This document shows, one piece after another, positions 1-13,340 of a stretch of DNA of 64,000 bases. The stretch comes from Dactylellina haptotyla (lineage: Eukaryota; Ascomycota; Orbiliomycetes; Orbiliales; Orbiliaceae): positions 1,550,001-1,614,000 of the forward strand of contig CM062388.1 of the NCBI GenBank assembly GCA_031310005.1, given 5' to 3'. Every line of letters starts with the position of its first letter. Positions within the stretch are counted from its first letter, which is position 1. The notes under the pieces are model-generated. The model was not told the origin of the DNA, did not search any database, and was given only the letters and a program-made list of their open reading frames with translations. The translations under genes and the position numbers were made by a program.

Positions 1-1544
1 TATATAATATGAAAAAATAAGAAGAATAAAAATAAAAATTAATAATAATTATATTATTTAAATTTTACTAATTATTTATATTTTATTAAAAACTTAAATA
101 ATTTTATAAATATTAAGATAAGATTAAAAACTCTTTATATTATTTAAAATCTATAATAAATTAAATCTAAAAAATATTTTTAAATTATTAACATTTATTT
201 TTATAATTAAATATATAATAAAATAATTGATTTATTATATTAAAAAAATTGAAATTTATATAGAAATAAAAATCATTAAAATAATTATATATAATTTAAA
301 AATTTAATACCATATAATTAAAATTTAATTATAAAACTTAATAATAATTATTTCTAAAAATATAAAACAAATACCTTACAAACTTATAATAATTATAATT
401 AATTTTTTAATTTTAAAAATTATTTAAATTAATAAAATAATTAATCTAAACTTTAATTTAGAAAATTATTTTATAATAAATTAAAATTAATCATTTTAAA
501 ATTAAAATAATTCTTTATATACCTTAAAATAATTATTAAAAATTAAATAATTAATAATAATAAATGGAAATAATTAAATTTTAAAAATATTTTTAAACCA
601 TCTCCTATAAAATTAAAAAAAATTTAAAATTAAAATTAATAATTAAAGAATTGTTCTTTAAAATCCAACAAATTAATATATTATTAATATAATAAAAAAA
701 ATATATTAAATAAAATTATTTAACTAATTAATAATTAAAAAATATTTGAATAATTAATTAAAAAATATTATAAAAATAATATAATTATAAAAAATATTAA
801 AAAAATTATAATAAATACATTAAAAAATATAAAAATAATTATTAATAATTTAAAAAAGAATTTTAGGAGGAATGATAATTTAATATTATATTTTACTAAA
901 TTAATTAAAAAGATTTTTTTAATATTAATTTTACTATCTTTTAAATTTTAATTATATTAAAAAAAACTCGAATTTCCACTCCACTTATCATTTTATTTGA
1001 AATATATACTTTTTAAAAATCAAAAATTAAAAATATTTAACAAAAAAACAAAATTAAACTTATTATAAAAAAATATTATTTTAAATAAAAAAAAATTTTC
1101 TTAAAAAAAACTATATATTTATAATTTATTTGAGATTTTTTGAATAATTTATAAAAAGAATATAAAATCCAAAAAAAAATTTATTTATAATAAATCTTAA
1201 AAACCTTATATTATTATAAACCAAAAATTTACTTTTAAAAATATTATAAAATTACATAAAATCAGATTATTAAATTTATATCTATATCAATTAGTTTTCT
1301 AATAAAAAAAATATATAATAATTATATAAATAAATTATATTATTAATAAAAAAAATCCACGATTGGTTATTCTTTAAACTATAATATATAAATATATTAA
1401 TAGAAAAAACAAACTTTTAAAAATTAAATACTAAAAAGATTAATAAAAACCATAAAAATAAATACTATATTTAAATATTAAAAAAATTAATATTTTAAAT
1501 AATTTATTTTATTTAATATTAGACTTATAGGATATGGTTATTCA
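1..1544. other. A/T-rich stretch with no recognised element
   Basis: No gene, RNA or datable repeat could be recognised. A few G/C-containing words survive, for example around 840-880 and 965-990. The stretch is probably degraded transposon sequence like its surroundings, but I cannot assign it to a family. Confidence 0.5.
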
Positions 1545-1760
1545 ACATTTTATATTAATAATTGTAGAAGCTTCAGCTATAGCAGTATCACTGATTATAT
1601 GTAGGTATAAGCCTGTAAGATTGATTTTCGATAATAGTAAATTATAACATATTAAATTTATTTTATAAATATATATATAAAATAATATAAGTAGATTTGG
1701 TTTATATAGCCTAATATATAATCCTTATATCTTAGTTTGTGATAATATTAGTATAATATT
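1545..1760 (+). repeat. Dispersed repeat, family B, copy 1
   Basis: This segment matches 35085-35275 base for base over long runs, apart from C/T and G/A differences. Shared landmarks include an AGCTTNAGCTATA-like word, AAGCCTGTAAGATTGAT versus GAGTTTGTAAGATTAAT, a run ending AATTATAACATATTAA, and a common end at TAATCCTTATAT. It has no LTR similarity to the Ty3/gypsy family in this window. It may be the edge or LTR of a second transposon family. No coding capacity is visible. Confidence 0.6.
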
Positions 1761-4700
1761 TATATAATTTTAAAAATGTATAAAATAATAATTTTATAAT
1801 ATTAATTTTAAAGTGGTTAAAAGTAATATTAATAATTAATTTATTATAATAATTATTTTTTTATTTAAAATAAAGGGTTGGAATTATATAGCTTTTATGT
1901 AAAATTTATTAATTTCTTTTAATTACTTAATTATAGATAAATAAAAAAATATTAAATATAATATAAAATTTTATTATATTATAAGATTTATAAATAATAA
2001 TTTTTATTAATTATATTTTATATAATTTAAATAATAGAAACTAATAATATATATATATAACTTAAATAGTTAATATATAATAAAATTAATAATATTTTTA
2101 TTATTTTAATATAATAGATTATAATTAAAAATAATAATTTATACTTTTAATTTAAAATTGTATAAATTTAAAATTAATATAATAATTTTAGAATTTTATA
2201 ATAAAAATAAATATATATTTAATAATTAATTTTTTTAAAATAATAAATTTTAAATATAATTTTTATTATTTATTAATCTTATTAAATAATTTAATTTTAT
2301 TTTATATATATATTTTATTTTTCTATTTTTAATTTAATACTATTTTTATTTTCTTTAAACTATATTTATAAAAATATTTATTTTAATACTATAATTAATA
2401 ATTTTAATTAATATATTTATATTATTAGTTATTAATATTGCTATAATAATAATTATATATATATAATAATATTTATAATTTATTTAAATAAATATATTTT
2501 CTATATACTTATAAATAAACTATATTTAAAATAAATTAATTATTTAATATCTATTTACTAATTTATATATTAATATATATTTTATAAAATTATAACATTA
2601 AGTTTTAAATAATAAAATTCTAATAAATTATATAATTTATAATTTTATAACTTATTATTATACCTAAAAATCTATAGTATTATTAAATAATTATTTTATA
2701 AGTATATACCCATAATACTAATATTTTAATTAATATAATTTATAATATAATATTAAATAGATTTTCCTTTTTTTAAATAATTATATTATTATTAATATAT
2801 TATAGAGACCAAATAATAATACTAATATTATTATTTTTAATTTTCTTATTTATTTACTAATTTTAATATTAAAATATTTTTTTAAATATAAACTAGCTGC
2901 AACATTAATAAAATAGATAATATATTATTTATATAAATTATAATTATAATATTTAAAATATAAAAATTTATAAATATACTTATACTTTTATTTAATTTAA
3001 TAAATATTATAATAAATTAACCTTATTATATATAAAAGTAAATATATAAATTATATAAATTATTATATATTTTTTATATATATTTATTAATTAAATATAT
3101 ATATTAGTATATAGAATTATATAGTAAAATAGGCTGATATTAGTAATATATTTATTTAACTATTATAATTTTAATTTATAAATATTTTTGTATTAATATA
3201 TATATATTAATATATTTAATTATATATTATTTATATTTATTATTATAAATAAAGATTTTGTACTTTTAAAAAATAATTTTATTTTAAAAATATAAAATTT
3301 ATAAGGTTTTTAATAATATTTTTATTATTATATTAGTTATTAAATATTTAAAATTATAATATTTTAATATAAAATATATTTTAATATTTATTTATATATT
3401 TAAAAATATTTAATATTATAATATTTAAAATATTATTAAATTTTATTAATAATATTTATAATATAATAACAATATTATTTATATATAATTATAATAATAA
3501 AAAAATATCTTTAATTCTATTTTTTATAAATATTATTGATAAGAGATTTTTTAACTAAATTTTTTTTATTTTTAAGATAATTAAAAATAATAATTTTTAT
3601 TTTAATAAAAATTTTATAATTATTTTTTATAATTTATTATTTTAAATTATTGTATTAAAATATATAATTAAATAAATTTTATATAATATTTTTAATTTAT
3701 AAATTTATATTTAATTAATATTATTATATATTTTAAGATTTAATAAAAAATTATTTTTTTTATAATATTATTATAATTATAATATAAAACTTATTTATAT
3801 ATATTTTTTAAATACTAATATGGTTATATTATTATTTTTAATATTCTTTTATAAACATATTAATATATTATTTAATTTTATATTATATAAATAAAATTTA
3901 ATTTATTATTTTATATATTAAAATTCTAATATATTATAATATATATATACATTTTCTATTTAATTTAAATTAATTATTATTTTTAAAAATTATACTTCTA
4001 AATTTATAAAATATATTTGATTTTTAATTTAATATATTAAAATATTAAAATAATTTTTATAATATTATTTTTAACTAATTTATAAAATTTAATAATTCAA
4101 TTATATTATATTTATAATCCCAAAAATTATTTTACTTCTTTAAATTAATAATTAAAATTAAATATTTTTATAAACTACTTTTATTTTTAAATCATAAAAG
4201 ATTTAATAATACTATTTTAAAATTATTAATATATAATAATTTTATTATATTTTAAAATATAAAAATAGATATTAATAATATTTTTTTATACAAAATAGAA
4301 AATCTATATTTAATAGTATAAAATTTAATTTTTTATTTTAAAATAAAATATTTATTTTAAATTATATAAAAATTTAAGCAATAATAATGTTTTTTTTTTT
4401 TATATTTTATAATTTTCAAGTAGTATAATTATTATTTTTTTAATAATAATAATATTATATATAAAAATAGTTTTAATATTAAATTAATAAATATATAGAT
4501 TTTAAATGATAGTTATTAATAATAATATTTATATATATATAAATTTATAATTAATATATATATTTTAATATAATAAACATTATATTTTTATTTATAATTT
4601 TAATAATTAATATTTTATATAAAATTTTAAAATTTAATAATTTTTATATAAATACCTATTTTAATTTTATAAATTTAATAATTTTTAATATTATTTAAAT

Positions 4701-5503
4701 TTAATTTAAATATTATTTAAGAATAATGTTTTTAATTTTTTTCTATAATAATAATTTATTAAATATATTTATTTAAAAACATAGTTTTTAATAAAATTAT
4801 AATAAATTAAAATTATAATAATATTTTTTATAATAATATAATAGGTAAATTTTTTTAAATAATAATATTTATTATTTAATAAATAATTATATAAAAATTT
4901 ATATATAAAATTAATAATTATAAATTTTTTATTATATTATAAAATGTTTTATTTATTTACAAATTTAATAATAATTTACTTATTTTCTTTTTTATAATTT
5001 TATTTTAAATATTTAAGTAGGCTTTTATAATTATATAAAAGCTTAATTAATTTAATATATTTTATATATTATTTATTAATAATAAAAATTAATATAATTT
5101 TAATTTTTATTATATAGCTATTTTATATATAGGTTTTATATTATTTTAATATTTTTTAAATTTAATAATATAAAAATTAAAAATATTATATTAATATAAA
5201 GTTTTTTTTAATATTTTTTATTAATAAAATAACTATTAAAAATTTTTTTTATAGAGGTAAAATTATTAATAAAAATAATATTTTTAATAATAAAAATAAC
5301 TTATTTAAATAAATTTTAAATTTAATATTGTTTTATTATAATTATATAATTTAAAAAAATTTCCTTTTATATTTTATATATATTAAATAGCTTCTTTTAC
5401 TATTTCTTTAAAATTATAATATAGATTAAATATTTAAATAAATATATTCTATTATAATTAATAAATTATTTATAAAATAATTTATATAAAAATATAATAA
5501 TAA
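1761..5503. other. A/T-rich stretch with no recognised element
   Basis: Almost pure A/T sequence without an ORF of useful length. I looked on both strands for the reverse-transcriptase and integrase remnants seen in the other elements and did not recognise them. It may be the body of the family B repeat that begins at 1545, but that is a guess from position only. Confidence 0.4.
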
Positions 5504-5880
5504 CATCAGCAAAAAATTGTGTTATTATCCAGTCATCCGACAACAAAATACTCAAGACGACAACTGGCCGTCCCCTAACATCTAAATAATATATTATATC
5601 TAATTATCCTAGATAATATTTAATATTTCGTTATTTTTAATAATATATAACATTTAATTATCTTAGATAATATTATATTTTAAATTATTTGGGAAAAGAT
5701 TTTTTACATCCATATTTTAAATATTATATAATTGATATTTATTTTAAATAATTATATAATAAATATTATTTTAAATAATAAAATATTATTTATTATTTTA
5801 GATAACAATATTAGATAAAATATTTAGGGTATTTGGTTTTGGATGTAAAATATTTGGTTTATGATGTAGAGTATATTAAT
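5504..5880 (+). mobile_element. Transposon-like end with terminal word CATCAGCAAAAAATT, left
   Basis: A patch that kept G and C (5504-5583) starts abruptly inside A/T-rich DNA with CATCAGCAAAAAATTGTG. The same word occurs inverted at 32584-32598. Inside this end lie repeated TTANNTTAGATAATATT-like words (about 5600-5680) and TTTGGNTTNNGATGTA-like words (about 5826-5870), like the subterminal repeats of DNA transposons. Similar words lie inside the inverted end. Family and transposase are unknown, and the limits of the element are not proven. Confidence 0.4.
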
Positions 5881-8800
5881 ATAATTTAATAAAAAAAAAT
5901 TATATTTTATTTTATATTATATTTTATTTATATTATAAAAAAAATTTTGGAAAAAAATATATCATATTTGATTATAAATTTAAAAAAAACTTTTTTAATT
6001 TAATTATTTATTTTTCTATATTTTAATTTATTAGTAAGAAAGTAGAAAATAATGTACTTTAAAATATTGTTTTAAGTTTATTATATGTGTGTTAAAACTA
6101 TTTTATAATGATAGTAATAATTTATTTGTAGACTTTGGGTGTTTATTTATTAAATAAATTTTAAAAATTATATAATTTTTTAATAAATTTTTTATATATA
6201 TTTTTGGATTAAATATTAGTATATAAAATACTTATAATTAAAAATATAATTTATAATGGATTTAAATATTTATGTATTAACATTTTTATTATATATATTA
6301 ATTTTTTATTATTTTAATATTATAAAATAATATATTAATAAATGTTAACATATATCTAATAATATATTATAATAAATTTATATTAATAAATTTTTAATTA
6401 ATTATTAAATTATAATATTAATAAATAAAAATAATTAAAAATTTCAGATATAAAAATATAACATCAAACTAAAAACATCTATAATTAGTTTTTATATGTT
6501 TATTAAAATTAAATATTAATTTATATTATTATATTATTTCTCAAGAATTAAAAATCTATTATTTTTAAAAAAATATGTTATTTTTCTTTAATCATTATTA
6601 TGTTTTTATAAATTATAGATATTTAATACCATTTGCTAAATAACTATTGTTAAATAGGATTGGTTTAATATATATTTTTATTTAATCTATATAATATTAA
6701 TCTTATATTAATTATTAAAATTAAAATTTATTTTATATATATTTAAAACTAATAATAAAATATTAGGATATTTTAATATGAAAGTAAATATCGAATATTT
6801 ATTTAAATATTGATAATTTTAAAACAAATTTTTTAAAATTTAAATAAAATTTATTTATAATTATATTTGTAGAAAATATTTAATTCTTATTAAATAAATT
6901 TTTAATTTTTAAATAAAAATATTTTTTTTATCTATAGTAGATGTAAAAATTTTTTAAAAATTATATAAAATTTCTATTTGTTTTGTTTATTGGGTTAGAT
7001 AAAAAAATAAAGTTATTATTTTATAATATTAAAAATTTTTAAAATAAAAAAAAATATATAATAAAAATTTTTTATGTATTATTAATAAACAATTAATATT
7101 TACTAAAAAATTTGAAATAATTTTTTTGATTAAATTAAATATGAGAAATAGATTAATTTTGTTTTTCTTTTTTATGATGTATTTTAATTAAAAAATTATA
7201 TAAGTATTTTTTAGAATTTTCAGTAAATATTTAAGGATTGATGTTATTATTAATTGAGATATTTATAATTTTAATAATTTTTATATTTTTAAGGATGATA
7301 ATAATTGTTTGGGGTTTGTTAAAAAATAGAAAAAAAATAAACTCAAATATTTCAATTTTTTTTAAAGTTGGATTGATATTTAAATTATTAGTATTGCTAA
7401 TATTATCATTACTATTAATATCTTTATATTTGTTATCATCTACTTTTAAAAAATTAATAATATTTTTTAATAAAACCTTAATTGGTTGTAAAAAATTTAT
7501 TTAAGATTTTTAAACATCTATTTACTATATTAATTTGTTAAATTCAATAAATGTTTTAATTATTTAAATAAATGTTAATATATTATATTTTAGTATATAT
7601 TTTAAAAGATTTTTTATTATTTTTGGAATTTTTAAGACTTTCTGGTTAAAAACAAATTTTTCATGTTTGTTTATTAGTTGTACTTCAATTTTTTTTATTA
7701 TTTTTTCTAAGTATTGTAAGAATTTCTAAATTATAAAGAAAAAATTATAATTTTATTAATAATAATAAAAAAAGAAATAAATATATAATAAAAAAAATTA
7801 ACTTAATTTAAAAAAATAAATAAATGTTTTGATATTAGATATATTATATCTAGTCTTAGACATTTTAAGATATAATATAATTAATAAAATGTATTATAAT
7901 ATTTAAGATTAATATAATTATTAATAAACTAAAAACTATCATCTATCTATACTAATTAAATGAGTGATAGTATTTTTTTTAATTGATATAATAGATTGAT
8001 TTGGTTAAATATTTATATTTAAATAATTTAAATTAAATTTATAATTTATTAAAATTTATTAAATTGTGAAAATTATAATCATTTATTTTGTTTTAATTAA
8101 AATCTAATTATTAAAAGTAAATAATATTTTTTTAAAATAAAATTTATAAATAAAAATATATTTAATACAAAATAATACACATTTTTAAAAAAATTTATAT
8201 AATTTATAATTATTTTAATTGATTAAGATAAAATTTTGATAAAATTATTTTTTATTATTTAAATAGATTAATACATTAAATTGAATATAAAATATTTTTT
8301 TAAAATTTATAAAATCTAATATTAAAATAAATTATTAATTAAAAAGCTAATAAAAATTTAACAATTATTTTTAATTTTTGTTTAAAATAGGATGTGAAAA
8401 ATCTATTATAAAATTTTATCAAATAATTGTTACTTAGAATTTTTATATAATTATATATATGTTTTAAAGTTTAATAAATAATATTTTTAAAAAGTAAAAA
8501 TATTATTTATATTTTTTAATAGTGGTTTTAAGTTTTTTAAAAAATGTTTGTTTAAATTTATTTTTAAATTTATAATATTTTAATATTAAATTTATTTATT
8601 ATTATACTAAATTACATTATTAGAAATATAAATATTAATATTTTTAAAATTTAGATTATAAATGTAGAAACTCTTATTAAATATATATAGTTTAATATTA
8701 ATACCATTTTAATAAAAATTGTAAATTTAATTAATGTAAATAAAATAAATAGTAATGATTTTAATATATAACAAATTTAATTAAAAAGTTAATTTTATTA

Positions 8801-9371
8801 AAAATTAATAATTATTTTTAAATATTTATAAAATAATTTTAATATATTTGTTAATTAATTTTGTAGGTATTAAAAGATAGATATTATTTTAAAATAAAAA
8901 GTTAATAAAATTTAATTATATTAAAATTATTTAGATATTATAAGTTATTTTATATTTTATTTTAATTTTTAAAATTTTTTTATAAATTTTTTTTGTTTTT
9001 ATATTATTAATAAATAAAATTTGTTTTTTATTTGTTTTTTAATATTTATTTTTATTTATATATATTATTTTATAAATTTTTTTTTTAACCCACATGTTTA
9101 TATTGTATAAATATATTTTTAATGTTATAAAATAAATATTAATAGTTTTTAAAATAATTTAAACTTAATATTAAATAATTTTTATATTAAATAATAAGAT
9201 AGAATTTAATAAAATAACAAACATATATTAAAATTTTATTAAATATCGAATATTTATAATTTTTAAAAGAATTTAATATAATTATAAAAATATTTAATAA
9301 AATTTGATTAGTTGTACATAATTCTTTTCTTTATTATTGTGTAGTTTATAAAAATTTTAATTTAAATTTAT
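5881..9371. other. A/T-rich host sequence left of LTR element 1
   Basis: Degraded sequence with no identifiable product. The plus strand keeps clearly more G than C between about 6,000 and 9,000, as if mainly one strand had undergone C-to-T change. An 88-codon ORF at 7238-7504 has a Leu/Ile-rich, membrane-like translation that is typical of A/T-rich DNA read by chance. I do not annotate it as a gene. Confidence 0.5.
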
Positions 9372-9376
9372 AAAAT

Positions 9377-9885
9377 TGTTACATTTCGTACGTTACCTAA
9401 TGTAACGGTATAAATATGAAATACTAAGATATGCAAAACTTTCTTTCTATCTAGGATACTTAGGTTCTTTAATAAAAAGTATATATAAAATTATAAAATA
9501 TTAAAAATAATTTGTTTAAAATATATAATAATAATAAAATAAAGATAATTAAATATATTAAATTATATTTGAATTAATTAATGAAGATAGGAATATTTTA
9601 TTAATTCTAAGGATAGTCTTATATACAAGAATATTTTAATACATTTATAATAGATCATAAATTGCAATGGATTATAGTTCATAATTTATAATCTATAGTG
9701 AGTGGTGATCCACAAGATATATTATACCATAATCCAAAGTATTAAACAAATAAATAGATTTTATAATTAAATATATTAGGAATAATATATATTTATAAAT
9801 ATAAAGTATAATAATAAAAATAAAAATAATATAATATAAAATAAAATATAAATATTTATATTATTAAAATTTATAATTTGTAATA
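9377..9885 (-). repeat. LTR element 1, left LTR (3' LTR of the element)
   Basis: The outer edge (first 60 or so bases) kept CGTACG, TTACC and TAACGG words. The inner edge is fully converted to A/T, so the terminal TGTGACA is now TGTAATA. The opposite holds in the right LTR. Confidence 0.9.
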
Positions 9886-11769
9886 TTATTCTCCCTTTTT
9901 AGAATAAATTTTTATATAAGTAATTTTTCTATAAAATTTAAAATTTTATATAAATAATAGTAATTAAGTATAGGATAATAATATACCATCATTATTCTTA
10001 TATAAAAATTTGATTTTATATATTATTAATTTTTATATTAAAATTAGATTTATATAGAATAATAATTTATATTATAATATAAAGTTTATTTTAAGGTAGG
10101 TACTTATATAATTATATATATATAAAAGTATAATAATTAAATTAAGGTAGTAAAATAAAATTTAAATTATAAAATATTTTTATAAATATAAGTAATTAAT
10201 ATATTTTTAAAAATAATAATATTAGTGGATTATTATATAAAATTATTAATTAAATAATATCAAAATTAAGCTTACTATATTAAAGTATAAAAAAAAAAGT
10301 TTTAAATAATTTATAAATTTTATAAAAAATATAATTTTTTTTATATTATAGAATTTTTTAGTAAAAGATGTTTTAATTGTGTTTATTATGGTTATAATTA
10401 TATTTAGGAAATAATTAGTAAATTTTCATAATTTTTATATTACTAATAAAGTTAATTATTTTATAATAGATTATATTCTTTAATAACTAAATTAAAAATG
10501 GGCAAAATTATGTAAAACAGAGGATACTTAAGCTTTATTATTTACTAAAATAACTTAAATTTAAGCAAAAATAATGTATTTACAAAAAAAAATAGATTTA
10601 ATAAATAAGAAAGTAAAATTAATTTTTAAAAAAAAGGAATCTACTATTAAAAAATAGAAAAATTTTAAATAACTTTAAAAATTAGATCTAGAGTTATTAT
10701 CAAATAACATTAATTTTTAATAATTTCTAAATAATAATATTATTTTTTTTAAACAAAAAGTTAAATAAATATAATATATAAATCAAATTTTTTAAATATA
10801 ATCAATTGAAAAAATTCAAATTATTTTCTTTATTCAATTATATTTAAATATATTAAATATTATATAATTTTTTTGGGTTTTTTTTTAAATCACTTATTTA
10901 AAAATTTTAATATCTTTTTCTAAAAATAATTTTAAATTAGCTTCAGGAAAATATTACTTTTAATTTTTATAAATCATCTTGTGATCTATAAAATAGTAAC
11001 CATCTAATTAAATATTTATTATTATTATTAAATCTTTCAAGGATTTTTTAACTTCATATTTTATATAATCTTTATATTTTAATTCTTCATTTTCTAAATC
11101 TTCTCTTAAGCCTAAAAGAATTCTAAAAATAAAAAATATAAAAAATTAATAGATTTAAATAGATCCCAAAATTTCAAATTCAAAAATATTATTATTAAAT
11201 TTTCTAATAATAATAAAAAGTCTATATTTTTAATAATTTAATTTTTTATTTTATTATCCTTTCCATTTAATATATTTAACAAATAGATATACTTTATCTC
11301 CTTCTTTTAAAAAATATTTCATATATTATTAATTATAATAATATAATATACATTTTATTATAAATTAGAAATCTTTTATAAATTATTATAAAAATTTTTA
11401 TATTATTAATATATTTTTTATTTTCAAAATAATTTCTTTAAATATTATAAAAAATAATATTATAATAAAATTCCATTTTTAAATATTTTATAAAGTATAT
11501 ATTTAATAAATAAATATTTAAACATATTATAAATAAATTCAAAATATAATAATAATTTAACCTAATTATTCTATACTATATTAAAAACTTCTTAACCATA
11601 TTTTAATAATTTAGATAATTTATTTTATAATTCCATCTATTTAAACATATCCTTTACTAATAATATTAATTTTAATATTAATCTAATTCCTAACTAAATT
11701 CCAGAATTTATTAGCAAATAATATATTTTTATTATAAATATATTTAAATTATAATCCATATTAATTAAA

Positions 11770-11960
11770 AATTCGTTTATTATAAACTTATTCAAATTCT
11801 ATTATAAATTATTTAAAATTTTATAATTTTAAAATTATTTTACTAAATTTACAAATAATAATTAAAACTTTATCATAAATAATATTTATAAAAGATTTTT
11901 AAAAAGCATTTCTTATATAAAATTATATAAAATAATTTAAAATAATTTTTAAAATATATC
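11770..11960 (-). pseudogene. Integrase core remnant of LTR element 1
   Basis: The minus-strand translation contains a stretch reading YDKVLIIICKFSKII, which resembles the start of the Ty3/gypsy integrase catalytic domain (YDAxLVVVxRFSKMA in the family). The same stretch occurs on the plus strand at about 37,820-37,900 in copy 4, with further changes. Stops interrupt the frame on both sides. Confidence 0.7.
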
Positions 11961-12730
11961 ATAAAATTATAATTTTTATAAAATAAATATTAATTAAATT
12001 TATTTCAACAATATATATTATAAATTTTAATATATTATTTAATATATTATTATATTTAGAACTAAAAATAAAATTTAATTAAAAATTCTTAGATACATTT
12101 AATTCCTAGATATCCATAAACTCGTATATTATAATATTATTTAATAAATTATTATTAAAATTTTTTAATAAAAATATAAAAGAGGTTTTTAAAGAAAACA
12201 AATCTTTCTTTTACTATAAAATAATTTAGAATATTAAAGTTTTTTAATAATATTCTTTTTATAATAAAATATTTATTATAACTTTATTTAAAATCTTTAA
12301 TAAACTGGTTTTCTAAAGTATAAAAAGTAAAATTAAGAACTTTATTAATTATAATAATTATATATTATTTTTTTTTAAAAATAGCTCCTTTATCTAATTA
12401 AACTTCAACTATTAAATCAAATCATCAATTAATAGTGTCAGCTCCAAAATTATCTTTTCCTTTATAATATATAATTTTTATATTATATTAATTAATAAAT
12501 TCTTATTAGTAGACTTATTGTCAACTAAAATTTTTAAAAAATAAAAAGTAAATAAGATTTTTATAATCCAAATATATTATAAAAAATTCTTTTATTTAAA
12601 GATATACTTTTTATATTTTATAAGTTTAAATAATAGCTATTATTTCTTTATTATAGATAAAATATTATAATTTAATAATATTAAATTTATAAAAAAGATA
12701 AACAATAGAATACTATTCCTAAGTTAATTA

Positions 12731-12860
12731 TAACTAATATAGGCAAATTCTTAATATAGTATTAAAAATGTTTATTTCAATTTTAATAAGTAAATTAGGA
12801 TTATATAATTTAAAAATAGGGACTAAAAGAAATAATTCTTTAAATATATTAAAAATACAT
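12731..12860 (-). pseudogene. RNase H remnant of LTR element 1
   Basis: The minus-strand reading shows VPIFKLYNPNLLIKIE followed by INIF. It matches the pol segment that joins reverse transcriptase to RNase H in Ty3/gypsy elements (LLxHYNPDLPIxIETDAS in the family). The catalytic aspartate of the ETDAS box is now asparagine, a G-to-A change. Copy 2 keeps the same segment in a 70-codon open stretch at 26979-27191. Confidence 0.75.
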
Positions 12861-13189
12861 ATCTAACTAAGGATCATATCAAAGTATACACCAATTTTTA
12901 TTAATTCCAAAAAGATAATAAACATATAATTATATTATTTAATAAATTATTAATAATAATTATATAATTTTAAAAAGGTTTAAATATCTTTAACATTTTA
13001 AAATCAAAACTATTTTTAAATAATATCAACCTTTTTAGAATCTATTTTAATTCCTTAAATTATAATTATAACTCCAAAAAATTTATATTTTATAATTTTG
13101 AATTCTATTTTTTTTAATTTAATTTTAAAATTATATTTATTTAATACTTTAAAAATAATTATAATATATTATTGATATTTTTTAAAATT

Positions 13190-13340
13190 TTTACTATAAA
13201 TTAATATATTATTTAAATAAATAATATATATTTTATTAATATAGTCTTTCAACATATAATTTATAAAAATTTGGAAAAATATTAAGACATTAATTAATTT
13301 TATAGGCATAACCAAATATTCGAATAAACCATAACAACAT
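13190..13340 (-). pseudogene. Reverse transcriptase core remnant of LTR element 1
   Basis: The minus-strand translation reads YGLFEYLVMP, then a degraded FGLTNAPATFQ-like stretch, then YLNNILIYS at 13193-13219. These are the diagnostic RT motifs of Ty3/gypsy elements. The catalytic pair of the YLDD box is now NN, as expected from GA-to-AA change on this strand. Confidence 0.9.

Noticed and set aside
7238-7504. 88-codon membrane-like ORF as a gene
   Set aside because: Leu/Ile/Phe-rich translation is what A/T-rich DNA gives by chance. There is no motif and no neighbouring open sequence.
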